Assembly (NCBI GenBank): GCA_031270945.1
Contig: JAISWZ010000651.1
Coordinates: forward strand, 1 to 53,094
DNA length: 53,094 bases
Reading direction: 5' to 3'
Origin: Clostridiales bacterium
GTDB taxonomy: Bacteria > Bacillota > Clostridia > Lachnospirales > WQUN01
The position numbers were made by a program, and so were the translations under genes. Below, piece after piece: positions 15,003-23,078 of the stretch; position 1 is the first letter of the stretch, and every line of letters starts with the position of its first letter. The notes beneath the pieces were generated by a model. It worked only from the letters and a program-made list of their open reading frames with translations. It was not told the DNA's origin and made no database searches.

Positions 15003-16532
15003 ATGCTGGAGATCACCGCGAACATGATCCATGAGAGCTTGTCAAAGGAATTCGACTTGGAGTCATTTGGCGGAAGCGACGAGCTTCTGCTGAAATCAGC
15101 CTTGCTCTACGAAGATGGCATGACTTTAGAAGACGGGCATGCTTATATTGTCTCGGGCAGTTCGTTTCCAGCCAAGCAGCCGGGAAGCAATGGATATTTG
15201 ATCGCTTGCCTTGAAGAGCCTCCGCAGGAACTGGCTAATAGCGGAGCGCCGGTATTGCGCGCGCTCAATCATCCAAGCATAGCCCGGCTGTTTAACTCAA
15301 TTCAAAAGACATTCCAAAAATACAACGATTGGGCCGACATGCTGGCGAAAATGCTGAACAATGGCGCGAGCATCAGCCAAATGCTAATCTATAGCGCGCC
15401 GATTATCGGGAATCCCATGGCTGTCGTAAACGATAAGCTGGAAATATTGAACGCTGTTTTCTATTCGGAAAGCTCACATGAATGGGTTGCTAACGACAAT
15501 GGCAAAATGACTCTCGATCATATCATTAGGATGCGCAAGGTATTTGACTATTCTGTAAATATGAAAGAGCCATTTCTGCATGACGACTACGGGTATGAGC
15601 GTGTCTACACTATCAATTTCTTCAGCCAAGACAGGTTCTTTAGCAACATATCCATGGATGAGGAGTACAGCCAATTTACTCCTTCTTCTTTCTACTTGTT
15701 CCGGATACTTGCGCGATACATCAAAAGGGCAATCAAGGCTCAGATAAATGTCACGAGCGCAAAGTTCAACCCAGTAAAAAAGGCGTTCAAGGCTTTGCTG
15801 GACGGCGCTTACATCGAGGACAGCATCATTTCCCAAGCGCTGGAGGAAGCGGCTGTGGCACCTAAAGAGCCCTTGGAATGGATATGCATAGCGCTTGCTC
15901 CAGACGACGAGACAAGCCTTAGCGTCCCGGAATACCTGATAGACTCTCTTGGTGAGCGCCTTCCTGGATGCACAGCCCTGCAATACAGCAATACCATTGC
16001 CCTGGCGGCATATCTGCGAGCTGATGATGACAGCCGGAGACTTCCCGAGAACATAGCCCCCCTTCTTCAAGCCGCCGGCTTCCGCGCAGGGGTAAGCGAC
16101 AGGTTTGAACGTCTCCAGGATTTAAGGAGCGCCTACTTCAAAGCCATGCGAGCGGTTGAGATGGGCGTGTCCTCTGACTCGGACAAAATGATCTTTCACT
16201 TTCAAGACTACGCGCTGGCCTATATGCTCAAGCAAGCCGCTGGGTGCTTCAAAACGCTGGAGCTGCCGCCTCCCGGCTTCATGAACCTCGTGTGCCACGA
16301 CGCTGAGTCTGACATCAGCTACCTGGGAACGTTGCGCTGTTACTTGGCGAACCAAATGAATGGGTCTAAAGCCGCAGAAGAATTGTATCTGCATCGAAGT
16401 TCGCTCATTCAAAGATTGGAAAAGATCTACAGCATTTTGGGCACCCGCCTTGAAACCTATGACGAACAGCTGTATTACGGCATGTTGCTTAAGATGATAC
16501 CGAAGGCTATACCACAAATCAAGAGCAAGTAG
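15003..16532 (+). CDS. PucR/CdaR-type transcriptional regulator
   Basis: This 509-residue protein has a C-terminal helix-turn-helix of the PucR family (about residues 440-500): YLGTLRCYLANQMNGSKAAE, then LYLHRSSLIQRLEKIYSIL. The N-terminal and central parts (about 1-430) look like a sensory region with a GGDEF-like fold remnant, as in CdaR-type activators. The ATG at 15003 is chosen because AGGGG lies seven bases upstream. A TTG six bases earlier would be inside that spacing. Family members control purine, sugar-acid or amino-acid catabolism in response to a small molecule. The adjacent SDR and rhamnosidase-like genes suggest carbohydrate-related targets, which is inference. Confidence 0.8.
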   Translation: MLEITANMIHESLSKEFDLESFGGSDELLLKSALLYEDGMTLEDGHAYIVSGSSFPAKQPGSNGYLIACLEEPPQELANSGAPVLRALNHPSIARLFNSIQKTFQKYNDWADMLAKMLNNGASISQMLIYSAPIIGNPMAVVNDKLEILNAVFYSESSHEWVANDNGKMTLDHIIRMRKVFDYSVNMKEPFLHDDYGYERVYTINFFSQDRFFSNISMDEEYSQFTPSSFYLFRILARYIKRAIKAQINVTSAKFNPVKKAFKALLDGAYIEDSIISQALEEAAVAPKEPLEWICIALAPDDETSLSVPEYLIDSLGERLPGCTALQYSNTIALAAYLRADDDSRRLPENIAPLLQAAGFRAGVSDRFERLQDLRSAYFKAMRAVEMGVSSDSDKMIFHFQDYALAYMLKQAAGCFKTLELPPPGFMNLVCHDAESDISYLGTLRCYLANQMNGSKAAEELYLHRSSLIQRLEKIYSILGTRLETYDEQLYYGMLLKMIPKAIPQIKSK

Positions 16533-16635
16533 CATGCTTTCTCACTCTTTTCAATGCTTGAGCGAAAAGAACTACACTTTTCACAAATGTGTGCACTTAA
16601 TCAGATCCTGTGTCCAAAGCTTTCAACCATACGAA

Positions 16636-16670
16636 GCGCCCGCATAGTTGCGCATATGCGGGCGCTTTTT
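16636..16670 (+). terminator. Rho-independent terminator after the PucR-type gene
   Basis: GCGCCCGCAT pairs with ATGCGGGCGC across a 10-nt loop and is followed by TTTTT. Confidence 0.85.
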
Positions 16671-16718
16671 CCCGCGCTTTGGCGGCTATGAATTAATGTT
16701 CCGCTCAGCTATAATAAA

Positions 16719-16849
16719 GGCATATCCAAAAGCATTTAACTTGTTGAAAGTGGCATCCTAGGCCAGGCCTTGATTTTCGCTTTTAAATGGCTGTATTTCC
16801 TAGGTGGCTTGCTCTTGAACATGAATATTTAGACTTTTGGGTATGCGCT
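16719..16849. repeat. Palindromic dispersed element, copy 5 (long, diverged)
   Basis: The ends are GGCATATCCAAAAG and CTTTTGGGTATGCGCT. The inside differs from the 98-bp type but includes its own inverted repeat (CCTAGG near 16756 and 16798). Confidence 0.45.
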
Positions 16850-17063
16850 AAATCTTAATATGCTGAAAGAATGAAGCTACTTGCAAATGACGATGAGCGC
16901 AAATGTCATGCCTTTGGTTTGCACAGCTCAAACCGGTTGGCTTGAAGGCATGGCAAATTTTGTTTGCTTACATATGAAAATGAGCTTTGCCATTCTGGCG
17001 CGGTTCTCTTGCATTTAGACTGCCCGCAGAGTGACATACGGATTGAACCTGCAACGAATAAGG

Positions 17064-17111
17064 GCATATCCCGGTCTCTTGAAAGGTATCGATTAATCAC
17101 GGGATATGACC
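17064..17111. repeat. Palindromic dispersed element, copy 6 (short)
   Basis: GGCATATCCCG and CGGGATATGACC are the two ends. It lies just before the SDR gene's ribosome binding site. Confidence 0.45.
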
Positions 17112-17139
17112 TAACTCTTGAAAAGGGGATATATCAAAC

Positions 17140-18009
17140 ATGTTCATTTTTAAGGATCAGGTGGCCTTTGTTACAGGCGGCGCCAGCGGAATCGGCTACG
17201 CCATTGCATGCTCCCTCGCAAAGCGGGGCGCTAAGGTAGTTGTGGCTGACATTGATGTTGAGCAGACAGAGAAGGTTTTAAAGGACATTCCTGGAGAAGC
17301 CATAGGAATCAAACTGAACGTGGCAGATAGGGCAAACTGGCTTGCGGCGAAGGAAGAGACAGAGAGCAAGTTCGGAGAAGTCGGCATCCTCATAAACAAC
17401 GCAGGCGTCATTGACAATCCGTTCGCTCCCATAGCCGAGCGCGAATTCCTGGATTACCCCTATGAGAAATGGGATCGCATGATCAACATCAACTTGGCTG
17501 GCGTGGCTAATGGCATCAAGACTTTCGGCCCTACCATGCGCAAAAACAGATGCGGGCATATCGTCAACACGTCCTCAACCCAAGGGCTGATCCCTACTGC
17601 AGGGCTTGCGGCGTACTCAGTGTCCAAGTTCGGAGTTGTTGCCATAACAGAGTCCCTGCGCGATGAGCTGGCCCCGTTTGACGTGGGCGTATCGGTTCTG
17701 TTCCCGGGAGCGACAGCCTCAAGGATCGCGCTCAACGCATTGAAGGATGCAGGCGTATCCGTTGCCGATGGAACAAGAATGGCGTCAGGCCTTGATCCTG
17801 CTGTAGTAGGAGAAATGGTAGTCGAGGGAATAAAGAACAACAAGCTATACATCATCACTCACGGAGAGTACCGAAAATACTGCGAAGACCGTTTCGCTCG
17901 CATAATAGCGGAGTTCACCGACACCCCTGTGAGCCCGGATTACTCGCCTGACAAGCCGCTGCCAGCAACGCGCGAATGGGCAAGAGACAAGTATGTGAGG
18001 AAAGTCTAA
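17140..18009 (+). CDS. Short-chain dehydrogenase/reductase (SDR family)
   Basis: The 289-residue protein has the classical SDR features: TGGASGIG nucleotide-binding turn at residues 12-19, ADID at the end of beta-2 suggesting NAD(H) rather than NADP(H), INNAG at about 86-90, the catalytic Ser in NTSSTQ, and YSVSKFG (Y-x-x-x-K). It is a cytosolic oxidoreductase acting on an alcohol or ketone; the substrate cannot be told. AAGGGGAT precedes the ATG by about ten bases. It may be transcribed alone, with palindromic elements on both sides. Confidence 0.88.
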   Translation: MFIFKDQVAFVTGGASGIGYAIACSLAKRGAKVVVADIDVEQTEKVLKDIPGEAIGIKLNVADRANWLAAKEETESKFGEVGILINNAGVIDNPFAPIAEREFLDYPYEKWDRMININLAGVANGIKTFGPTMRKNRCGHIVNTSSTQGLIPTAGLAAYSVSKFGVVAITESLRDELAPFDVGVSVLFPGATASRIALNALKDAGVSVADGTRMASGLDPAVVGEMVVEGIKNNKLYIITHGEYRKYCEDRFARIIAEFTDTPVSPDYSPDKPLPATREWARDKYVRKV

Positions 18010-18193
18010 GAGCGTATCCCAAATGTTTACGCTTGAAAACACCCCAAGACTTTCCTTGGCAAATTTAAGCCTCGACAATTCTGCGCTTTGAAAATTCACT
18101 TTGCAGCTCTAAAGAGCCTCTGTACAAATTCAGAGGCTCTTTTCATAAATGGCCGTTTTCCAAAGAAAAACCCCAATATAGGCGCTCGCAATA

Positions 18194-18229
18194 AGCGTAT
18201 CCCCCAAAATCCCTTTTGGGTATGCGCTA
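18194..18229. repeat. Palindromic dispersed element, copy 7 (minimal)
   Basis: AGCGTATCCCCCAAAAT and TTTTGGGTATGCGCT form a compact inverted repeat. A half copy, GAGCGTATCCCAAAT, stands alone at 18010-18024. The 18010-18423 gap holds these and copy 8 and no gene. Confidence 0.5.
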
Positions 18230-18274
18230 AAAGCCTTGACTTGATCGACAGTTGCGAGCGGTTTGTTCTGCTTG

Positions 18275-18372
18275 GAGCATATCCCAAAATTCCTAAAAAT
18301 GCGCCGGAAAAGTCATGCGATGCTTCAACGCGTTACTTTTCCAAGCCTTATAATAAATTTTGGGATATGCTC
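18275..18372. repeat. Palindromic dispersed element, copy 8 (98 bp)
   Basis: The ends are GAGCATATCCCAAAATTCC and AAATTTTGGGATATGCTC. The inner stem is CGGAAAAGT...ACTTTTCC around GCGATGCTTCAACG. It is a well preserved long form, lying 52 bp upstream of the rhamnosidase-like start. Confidence 0.75.
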
Positions 18373-18423
18373 TTGAATTTGACATGGCTGAACCCAGCCA
18401 TGCAGTCACGGAGGTGTATTGCT

Positions 18424-19239
18424 GTGAAGATTACAGGATGCAAAACAAACCACATGGTAAACCCGCTTGGGTTTGACATGACAAAGCCGTTGATTTCATA
18501 TGTCATCAAGGAAGCAGAAGGCAAAACCCAGGCGCTATTGCGGATATCTGAAAACGAGGACATGAGCGACCCGATCTTCGAGACCCATTTGACGCACGAA
18601 AGCAACAAAGTAAACTTTGGTGCTCCTATCGGCGTAAAGCCACGCACACGCTATTACTGGAATGCACTCGGAGAAGCCTATGTCAGCGAAACCAACTGGT
18701 TCGAGACAGCCAAAATGGATGAGCCCTGGCAGGCCAAGTGGATATCAAGCTACTATTCAGGCGCTCAGTACCCCATCTTTTCAAAGCAAATTGAGTTTTC
18801 GGACGTAAAGTCCGCTAGACTCTATATTTGCGGACTTGGCCAATATGAGGCCTATATCGGCAAAGAGAAAGTCACCGAGGATTTTCTCCCGCCATATCGT
18901 AACGGAAGCATAAAAGAGCTTCAGTACCAGACTTGCGATGTTACCGAGGCGGTTAAAAACGGCGAAAGCCTGGAAGTCTGGTTTGGCAGCGGCGCCATAG
19001 GCGGTTTTGCAAATGAAAAGCCCTCTTACGGGATAACATGGAAGCTCATAGCCGAGCTACATGTAACGCACACAGACGGAAGCGAAGATGTTGTAGGCAC
19101 CGATGGGTCTTGGAAAGTGGCGATGAGAAAAGCTGGCGATGCCGCTGTCGACGCAGGAGAGCACCCCAACGACGCGCCAGTGAATGCAGCTCTCTGTAAA
19201 GAAGCGCTTCCGCCTTTGAAGGCGAGGCTTTTGCAGTAA
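18424..19239 (+). CDS. Truncated alpha-L-rhamnosidase-like protein (N-terminal modules only)
   Basis: The GTG start is preceded by GGAGGTG. The 271 residues match the N-terminus of GH78 rhamnosidases: an Ig-like domain with MTKPLISYVIKEA and KPRTRYYWNALGEA, then PWQAKWIS and the Bac_rhamnosid_N-type module (ARLYICGLGQYEAYIGKEKV, then YQTCDVTEAVKNGESLEVWF). The frame ends with a clean stop before the (alpha/alpha)6 catalytic barrel, and a terminator follows 40 bp later. No barrel remnant lies downstream. It may bind rhamnosides without cleaving them, or be a relic. It has no signal peptide, so it is probably cytosolic. Confidence 0.75.
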   Translation: MKITGCKTNHMVNPLGFDMTKPLISYVIKEAEGKTQALLRISENEDMSDPIFETHLTHESNKVNFGAPIGVKPRTRYYWNALGEAYVSETNWFETAKMDEPWQAKWISSYYSGAQYPIFSKQIEFSDVKSARLYICGLGQYEAYIGKEKVTEDFLPPYRNGSIKELQYQTCDVTEAVKNGESLEVWFGSGAIGGFANEKPSYGITWKLIAELHVTHTDGSEDVVGTDGSWKVAMRKAGDAAVDAGEHPNDAPVNAALCKEALPPLKARLLQ

Positions 19240-19279
19240 AGCGCGTGAAGTTTGCATGACGCCAGTATTATTGGCAATG

Positions 19280-19303
19280 AGCCGCCTTTTGGCGGCTTTT
19301 TTT
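19280..19303 (+). terminator. Rho-independent terminator after the rhamnosidase-like gene
   Basis: GCCGCC-TTTT-GGCGGC followed by seven T. Confidence 0.9.
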
Positions 19304-19375
19304 AATTGAGATGGAACCTGAATCGAATTGACCCCAGCGCCTATGGCAAGTCGGCCTCGATGTTGGCAAAAACGA

Positions 19376-19404
19376 TTGACAAACTCGGGAACATGTTGTA
19401 ATAT
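19376..19404 (+). promoter_or_regulatory. SigA-type promoter of the gene at 19454
   Basis: TTGACA (19376-19381) and TAATAT (19399-19404) are 17 bp apart, giving a leader of roughly 40 nt. Confidence 0.65.
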
Positions 19405-19453
19405 GCACATTATCGCCTGTAGCGCATTTCTGAGAGAAACAGGAGGCACAAAA

Positions 19454-20161
19454 GTGAGCAAGTCCGCAAAAAACATCGGTTCAAAGACGCTCGAAGACTT
19501 TTGCGAAAGCTATGATTCAGTTTTCAGCTCGATACCCATTGAAGACGTGATTGAATTCGCAAGGTTGCCCGATCATGCAATCGAAGTGCTGCCAAGCGAC
19601 ATCGATCTTGAAGAACCAGGATCTCACCATAGCGATTTCACTGTGATCACGAAAGTCGCTAAAAGTGAAGGCGATTTGAGCGCCGGATACCAAATCTGGC
19701 TGGAAACCACTGTTGACGAAGACGCATTGAAAATGTTTCATTCCCTGAGCAGAGCTTATCTCAAAGCATGCAACTGCGCGCTTGATACAGTCATATTCAC
19801 AAAAGGCAAGCCTATATCCAAAGGCTTCAAAGAGGGGAGCTTGGAGTTCGAGCCCAAGATCATAAATCTCACAGAACAAAATTACACCGATACAAGTAAA
19901 AGACTGGAAAGCCAGGCCAAGGCTGGAGAGAAAATCAACCTCCTGGAGCTTGTTTTCCTCCCGTTGATTGGCAAAAAAGCGAAAACCACCCTTGAGAAAG
20001 CCAAAAAAGCTTGCGCCGTGATTCTAATCTGCGAGCGAGATCGGCAAAAACGCAAAAAGCTAGCCTCAACCCTTGCATATGTCTCCAGCAAAGTGCTTGA
20101 CCCAACCGACCAAGTGGAGCTGATGGAACGAATGATAAAGCTTGCTCTAATGGACGATTAA
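19454..20161 (+). CDS. Possible PD-(D/E)XK (Rpn-like) protein, paralogue of the product at 10355
   Basis: The 235-residue product shares LEDF, SYDSVFSSIPIEDVIEFA, VLPSD, HSDFTVITK, WLETTVDEDAL, FTKGKPIS-GF and KAGEKINLLELVFLPLIG with the protein at 10355. An SDF aspartate followed by an I-W-L-E strand could form a PD-(D/E)XK core, but the usual following Q/K is T, so the family is uncertain. The GTG start sits in GGAGGCACAAAAGTGAGC, identical at both loci. It stands alone, with its own promoter and a terminator about 150 bp downstream. Its neighbour is a HEPN/nucleotidyltransferase locus. Confidence 0.6.
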   Translation: MSKSAKNIGSKTLEDFCESYDSVFSSIPIEDVIEFARLPDHAIEVLPSDIDLEEPGSHHSDFTVITKVAKSEGDLSAGYQIWLETTVDEDALKMFHSLSRAYLKACNCALDTVIFTKGKPISKGFKEGSLEFEPKIINLTEQNYTDTSKRLESQAKAGEKINLLELVFLPLIGKKAKTTLEKAKKACAVILICERDRQKRKKLASTLAYVSSKVLDPTDQVELMERMIKLALMDD

Positions 20162-20310
20162 GAATGACAACGCCAGATATCCGGCCAGACCGACTTCATT
20201 CAGTGCGCAAAAGACAATGCAGAAGAAGCTTTCGCAAACGATCCTGGCCGCTTGGCCTTGTTGCAATAGGATTCGTGAGGTTTATCAAGTTTCTCATCCA
20301 AAAGTTCTGA

Positions 20311-20349
20311 AAAGCCATCGGACGCAACTGTTGCGTCTGATGGCTTTTT
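20311..20349 (+). terminator. Rho-independent terminator after the gene at 19454
   Basis: AAGCCATCGGACGCAAC pairs with TTGCGTCTGATGGCTT almost perfectly and is followed by T5. Confidence 0.85.
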
Positions 20350-20417
20350 GCGCTGCTCAAAGGGGAGAGATAGGGAAGATGGCCATTTTTTGGCTGATCC
20401 TGAAAAAAACCTTGGGG

Positions 20418-20515
20418 GCTAAATTAAATTAGTCTCTATGAGATCTAGGCTAGCATGCCGGTTTTGGGCTATGTGAAGGCAAAATTCATGGGACTAAATT
20501 AAATTAGTCCCTAGA
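20418..20515. repeat. Outlying copy of the palindromic array units
   Basis: Two CTAAATTAAATTAGT(C/T)-type palindromes at 20418 and 20493 enclose a 76-bp type segment (TATGAGATCTAGGCTAGCAT, GGTTTTGGGC, AAGGCAAAATT). This is the same arrangement as the array at 21833-22653. It lies on the other side of the HEPN/MNT gene, so that gene is bracketed by the repeat. Confidence 0.7.
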
Positions 20516-20590
20516 CAGACGAGAAAAGACCATGAAATCAAGGCTTTAATTAAAGCCCATTTTTCAGTCAGACCTTGAGTTTAAGCCATT

Positions 20591-21520
20591 TCAGCTTACA
20601 GGGTCCATGGTTGTTACGGCAGAATCATAAATCCGCACCCCTGTGCGCTCTACTACCCGCTCAAAAGTTGCGTAGTTCAGGTTTTCGCGGAACTTGCTCG
20701 ACTGTTTCACGATTAAGTCAACGGCCATACGAAAATCGCCGCTGTACAGCACACTTGTTATGGCTACCTCTAATTTCAGCGGGTTCAAATCGCTGTCTGG
20801 CACAATGACGTAAATATCGAGGTCGCTGTAAATATGTGGCTTACCGTTCACATAAGAGCCGAACAAATATATTGCCTCAGTATCTGGCACTACGCTTAAC
20901 ACGGCGTCTTTCACAGCGGCCAGTTTTGCCTCTATTTCAGGCGTTTGATACGGGAGCGTACTAGTGCATATCCCAAAATTCCGAAATGGCACCGGAAAAG
21001 TCCTGGCGAATGCTTCAACGCCGGACTTTTCCGGCACCTCGAATATAATTTTGGGATATGCTCTTAACCCTCCGTTCGTTGGCATTGTAGGATCCATCGG
21101 GCAGGATAGCTGAGGAGTCTGCCCTTGGCATGCGGTACGCGCAGCAGCGATTGGCCCAAAATCCATTATCGCCTGCGCGTTGGCTATGGCTTCGTGCGCG
21201 TCGTTAGCGGTCGCTGCGATCAAATCGGGATATTCTGTGAGTACGCTATAAGGATTGAGATCAGTGCATTTACCTGATATCTGAGCGAATCGCGAATCGA
21301 TTTCCTCACACAAAAGCTTCAACAATATCAAATTGCGGGTATGCGGAGGCTCCGTCGCACCATTGGCGATAAGGTAGCCTTTTAAGTTCTTTTCTGCAGA
21401 CTGTTGTGCGTGAAAGCATATGGTATTTACATTATGTGAATCGTATTTCAAAAGGATTTTAGCTGACTCCAAATCGTCCTCGGCAAACTCAAACCAAAGC
21501 AAATTGCTTGGTTTATCCAT
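20591..21520 (-). CDS. HEPN domain fused to MNT-type nucleotidyltransferase through a palindromic element
   Basis: The 309-residue frame has a HEPN domain at residues 1-125 (NLLWFEFAEDDLESAKILLK, ICFHAQQSAEKNLKGYLIAN) and a minimal nucleotidyltransferase at about 215-309 (AIYLFGSYVNGKPHIYSDLD, then IYVIVPD) with intact GS and DLD. In between, about 33 residues (RAYPKIIFEVPEKSGVEAFA and following) are the translation of a palindromic element at 20965-21063. HEPN/MNT pairs are normally two genes acting as RNase toxin and AMPylating antitoxin. Here the element seems to have joined them. ATG 21520 has GGGG eight bases upstream; an earlier TTG at 21592 would add a frameshifted remnant of another MNT gene. 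Confidence 0.7.
   Translation of the reverse strand: MDKPSNLLWFEFAEDDLESAKILLKYDSHNVNTICFHAQQSAEKNLKGYLIANGATEPPHTRNLILLKLLCEEIDSRFAQISGKCTDLNPYSVLTEYPDLIAATANDAHEAIANAQAIMDFGPIAAARTACQGQTPQLSCPMDPTMPTNGGLRAYPKIIFEVPEKSGVEAFARTFPVPFRNFGICTSTLPYQTPEIEAKLAAVKDAVLSVVPDTEAIYLFGSYVNGKPHIYSDLDIYVIVPDSDLNPLKLEVAITSVLYSGDFRMAVDLIVKQSSKFRENLNYATFERVVERTGVRIYDSAVTTMDPVS
20965..21063. repeat. Palindromic dispersed element, copy 9 (99 bp, inside a coding frame)
   Basis: The ends are GTGCATATCCCAAAATTCC and AATTTTGGGATATGCTC, with inner stem GCACCGGAAAAGTCC / GGACTTTTCCGGCACC and loop TGGCGAATGCTTCAACGCC. All 99 bases are in frame with both flanking domains of the HEPN/MNT gene and contain no stop in that frame. 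Confidence 0.85.
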
Positions 21521-21594
21521 AAATTCGCACCCCGTGCGCGCTACTGCCCGATCAAAAGTTGCGTAGTTCAGGTTGTCGCGGAACTTGCTCAAGC
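21521..21594 (-). pseudogene. C-terminal remnant of a second MNT nucleotidyltransferase gene
   Basis: The translated sequence SKFRDNLNYATFDRAVARTG is nearly the same as SKFRENLNYATFERVVERTG at the end of the complete MNT domain (20640-20690). One base is missing near 21530 relative to that copy, putting it in frame with the HEPN gene. In the original frame, TATGGATAA would overlap the HEPN ATG, the usual mnt-hepn coupling. This implies an ancestral tandem mnt-hepn arrangement. Confidence 0.6.
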
Positions 21595-21832
21595 TCTGAA
21601 TAAGCTCTGATTGTCTTCCTTGCGCCAGAGGTGTATCCCCACTTTTGGCTTATACCTATTATTATATTCAATTTTAGCCTGATGTCAAAAAATTGATTTT
21701 GATTCTCAAGAAATCACGCAACAGAACTGCCGAGCGCGTCTGAATGAGCTTTGATGTGGCAACTTCAAAGCTGTTCTCGTTTGCAACGCGTTTAAATGGC
21801 CATTTTAGGTCTATCCTGAAAGAAAGGATACG

Positions 21833-22653
21833 GACTAAATTAAATTAGCCCCTAGGATATCGGGTTTGAATGGCCAATGTAGATCTGTTCCGAAAGAAAG
21901 GATACGGACTAAATTAAATTAGTCCCCAGGATATCGGGTTTAAATGGCCAATTTAGGTCTTTACTGAAAGAAAGGATACGGACTAAATTAAATTAGCCCC
22001 TATGTGATCTGAGTGTACATACCCGTTTTTGGCCCAGAAAAAGCAAAATTGATGGGGAATAAATCAAATTAGTCCCTAGGATATCGGGCTTGAATGGCCA
22101 ATGTAGGTCTGTTCCGAAAGAAAGGATACAGACTAAATTAAATTAGCCCCTATGTGCTCTGGGTGTACATGCCCGTTTTTGGCCAAGTGAAAGCAAAATT
22201 AATGGGGACTAAATCAAATTAGTCCCCAGGATATCGGGCTTGAATGGCCAATTTAGGTCTATCATGAAAGAAAGGATACGGACTAAATTAAATTAGCCCC
22301 TATGTGATCTGAGTGTACATACCCGTTTTTGGACAAGTAAAAGCAAAATTGCTGGGGACTAAATTAAATTAGTCCCTAGGATATCGGGTTTGAATGGCCA
22401 ATTTAGGTCTATCCTGAAAGAAAGGATACAGACTAAATTAAATTAGCCCCTATGTGCTCTGGGTGTACATGCCCGTTTTTGGCCCAGCAAAAGCAAAATT
22501 AATGGAGACTAAATTAAATTAGTCCTAGGGATATCAGTCTTAAGTGGTCATTTTAGGTATATCCTGAAAAAAGGATAGGGACTACATTAAATTAGCCCCT
22601 AGGATAACGGGCTTGAATGGCCATTTTAGGTTTATCCTGAAAAAAGGACAGGG
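21833..22653. repeat. Tandem array of palindromic 74/76-bp units
   Basis: Two 74-bp units start at 21833 and 21907. Four 150-bp units then start exactly at 21981, 22131, 22281 and 22431, each made of a 76-bp and a 74-bp half. A decayed 73-bp unit starts at 22581. Every half starts with the palindrome (GG)GACTAAATTAAATTAGTCCC or a variant. The 74-bp half adds CTAGGATATCGGG, GAATGGCCAATTTAGG and the hairpin TATCCTGAAAGAAAGGATA. The 76-bp half adds TATGTG(A/C)TCTG(A/G)GTGTACAT and CCCGTTTTTGG. There is no coding potential. The 21600-21832 stretch before it holds nothing recognisable. Confidence 0.9.
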
Positions 22654-22816
22654 ACCAATTAGTCCCCCATGATTAGAACTCTCATGCCCCCCTTAAAGCT
22701 GTCCCCAAAGTGCCCTCCAAGACTAACCAAACCCCAGCCCCCAAAAAACGAAAATCTGGAAACACAGGGTTTTCCCAGAAAAGCTTGAGTTCTTGCCTAA
22801 AAATGTCGATATAAAT

Positions 22817-22850
22817 AAAAAGGCTTTTCGCCAACGCGAAAAGCCTTTTT
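22817..22850 (-). terminator. Bidirectional-looking terminator, serving the Cys-rich gene
   Basis: AAAAAGGCTTTTCG-CCAA-CGCGAAAAGCCTTTTT is a near-perfect hairpin with T runs on both strands, directly after the stop of the minus-strand gene. Confidence 0.8.
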
Positions 22851-22880
22851 GCTCTTTTTCAAGCCGTTCTTTAAAGCTCA

Positions 22881-23063
22881 TTAAATCACGATATTCGAGG
22901 CGTCGAAGCGTCCGGCGTCCATGCCGCAGTTCCTGGTGCAGAAGTGTGCGCACTCCCTGCAATCATCGTCATGATCCATAAGGGAAGCCGATAAACCCTG
23001 CCCAAAGGGCTTAAAGTTGGCGCAAGGCCTCATTCTAACCCTGTCAGCCGCAAAGCTGGACAT
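22881..23063 (-). CDS. Small cysteine-rich protein, unknown function
   Basis: This 60-residue protein has five cysteines: PCANFKPFGQG, then CRECAHFCTRNCGMD. The C-x-x-C-x-x-x-C-x-x-x-C spacing suggests metal or Fe-S binding. The ATG is preceded by AAGGTG at good distance and the gene is followed by a strong terminator, supporting a real gene. No family could be assigned. The codon use resembles core genes. Confidence 0.65.
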   Translation of the reverse strand: MSSFAADRVRMRPCANFKPFGQGLSASLMDHDDDCRECAHFCTRNCGMDAGRFDASNIVI

Positions 23064-23078
23064 GGGAAAACACCTTCC

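Noticed and set aside
18088..18423. N-terminal extension of the rhamnosidase-like gene
   Set aside because: The extension consists of translated palindromic elements; the GTG at 18424 has an excellent GGAGGTG site.
21833..22653. CRISPR array
   Set aside because: The sequences between the palindromes are themselves repeated in every unit, so there are no unique spacers, and no cas genes are near.
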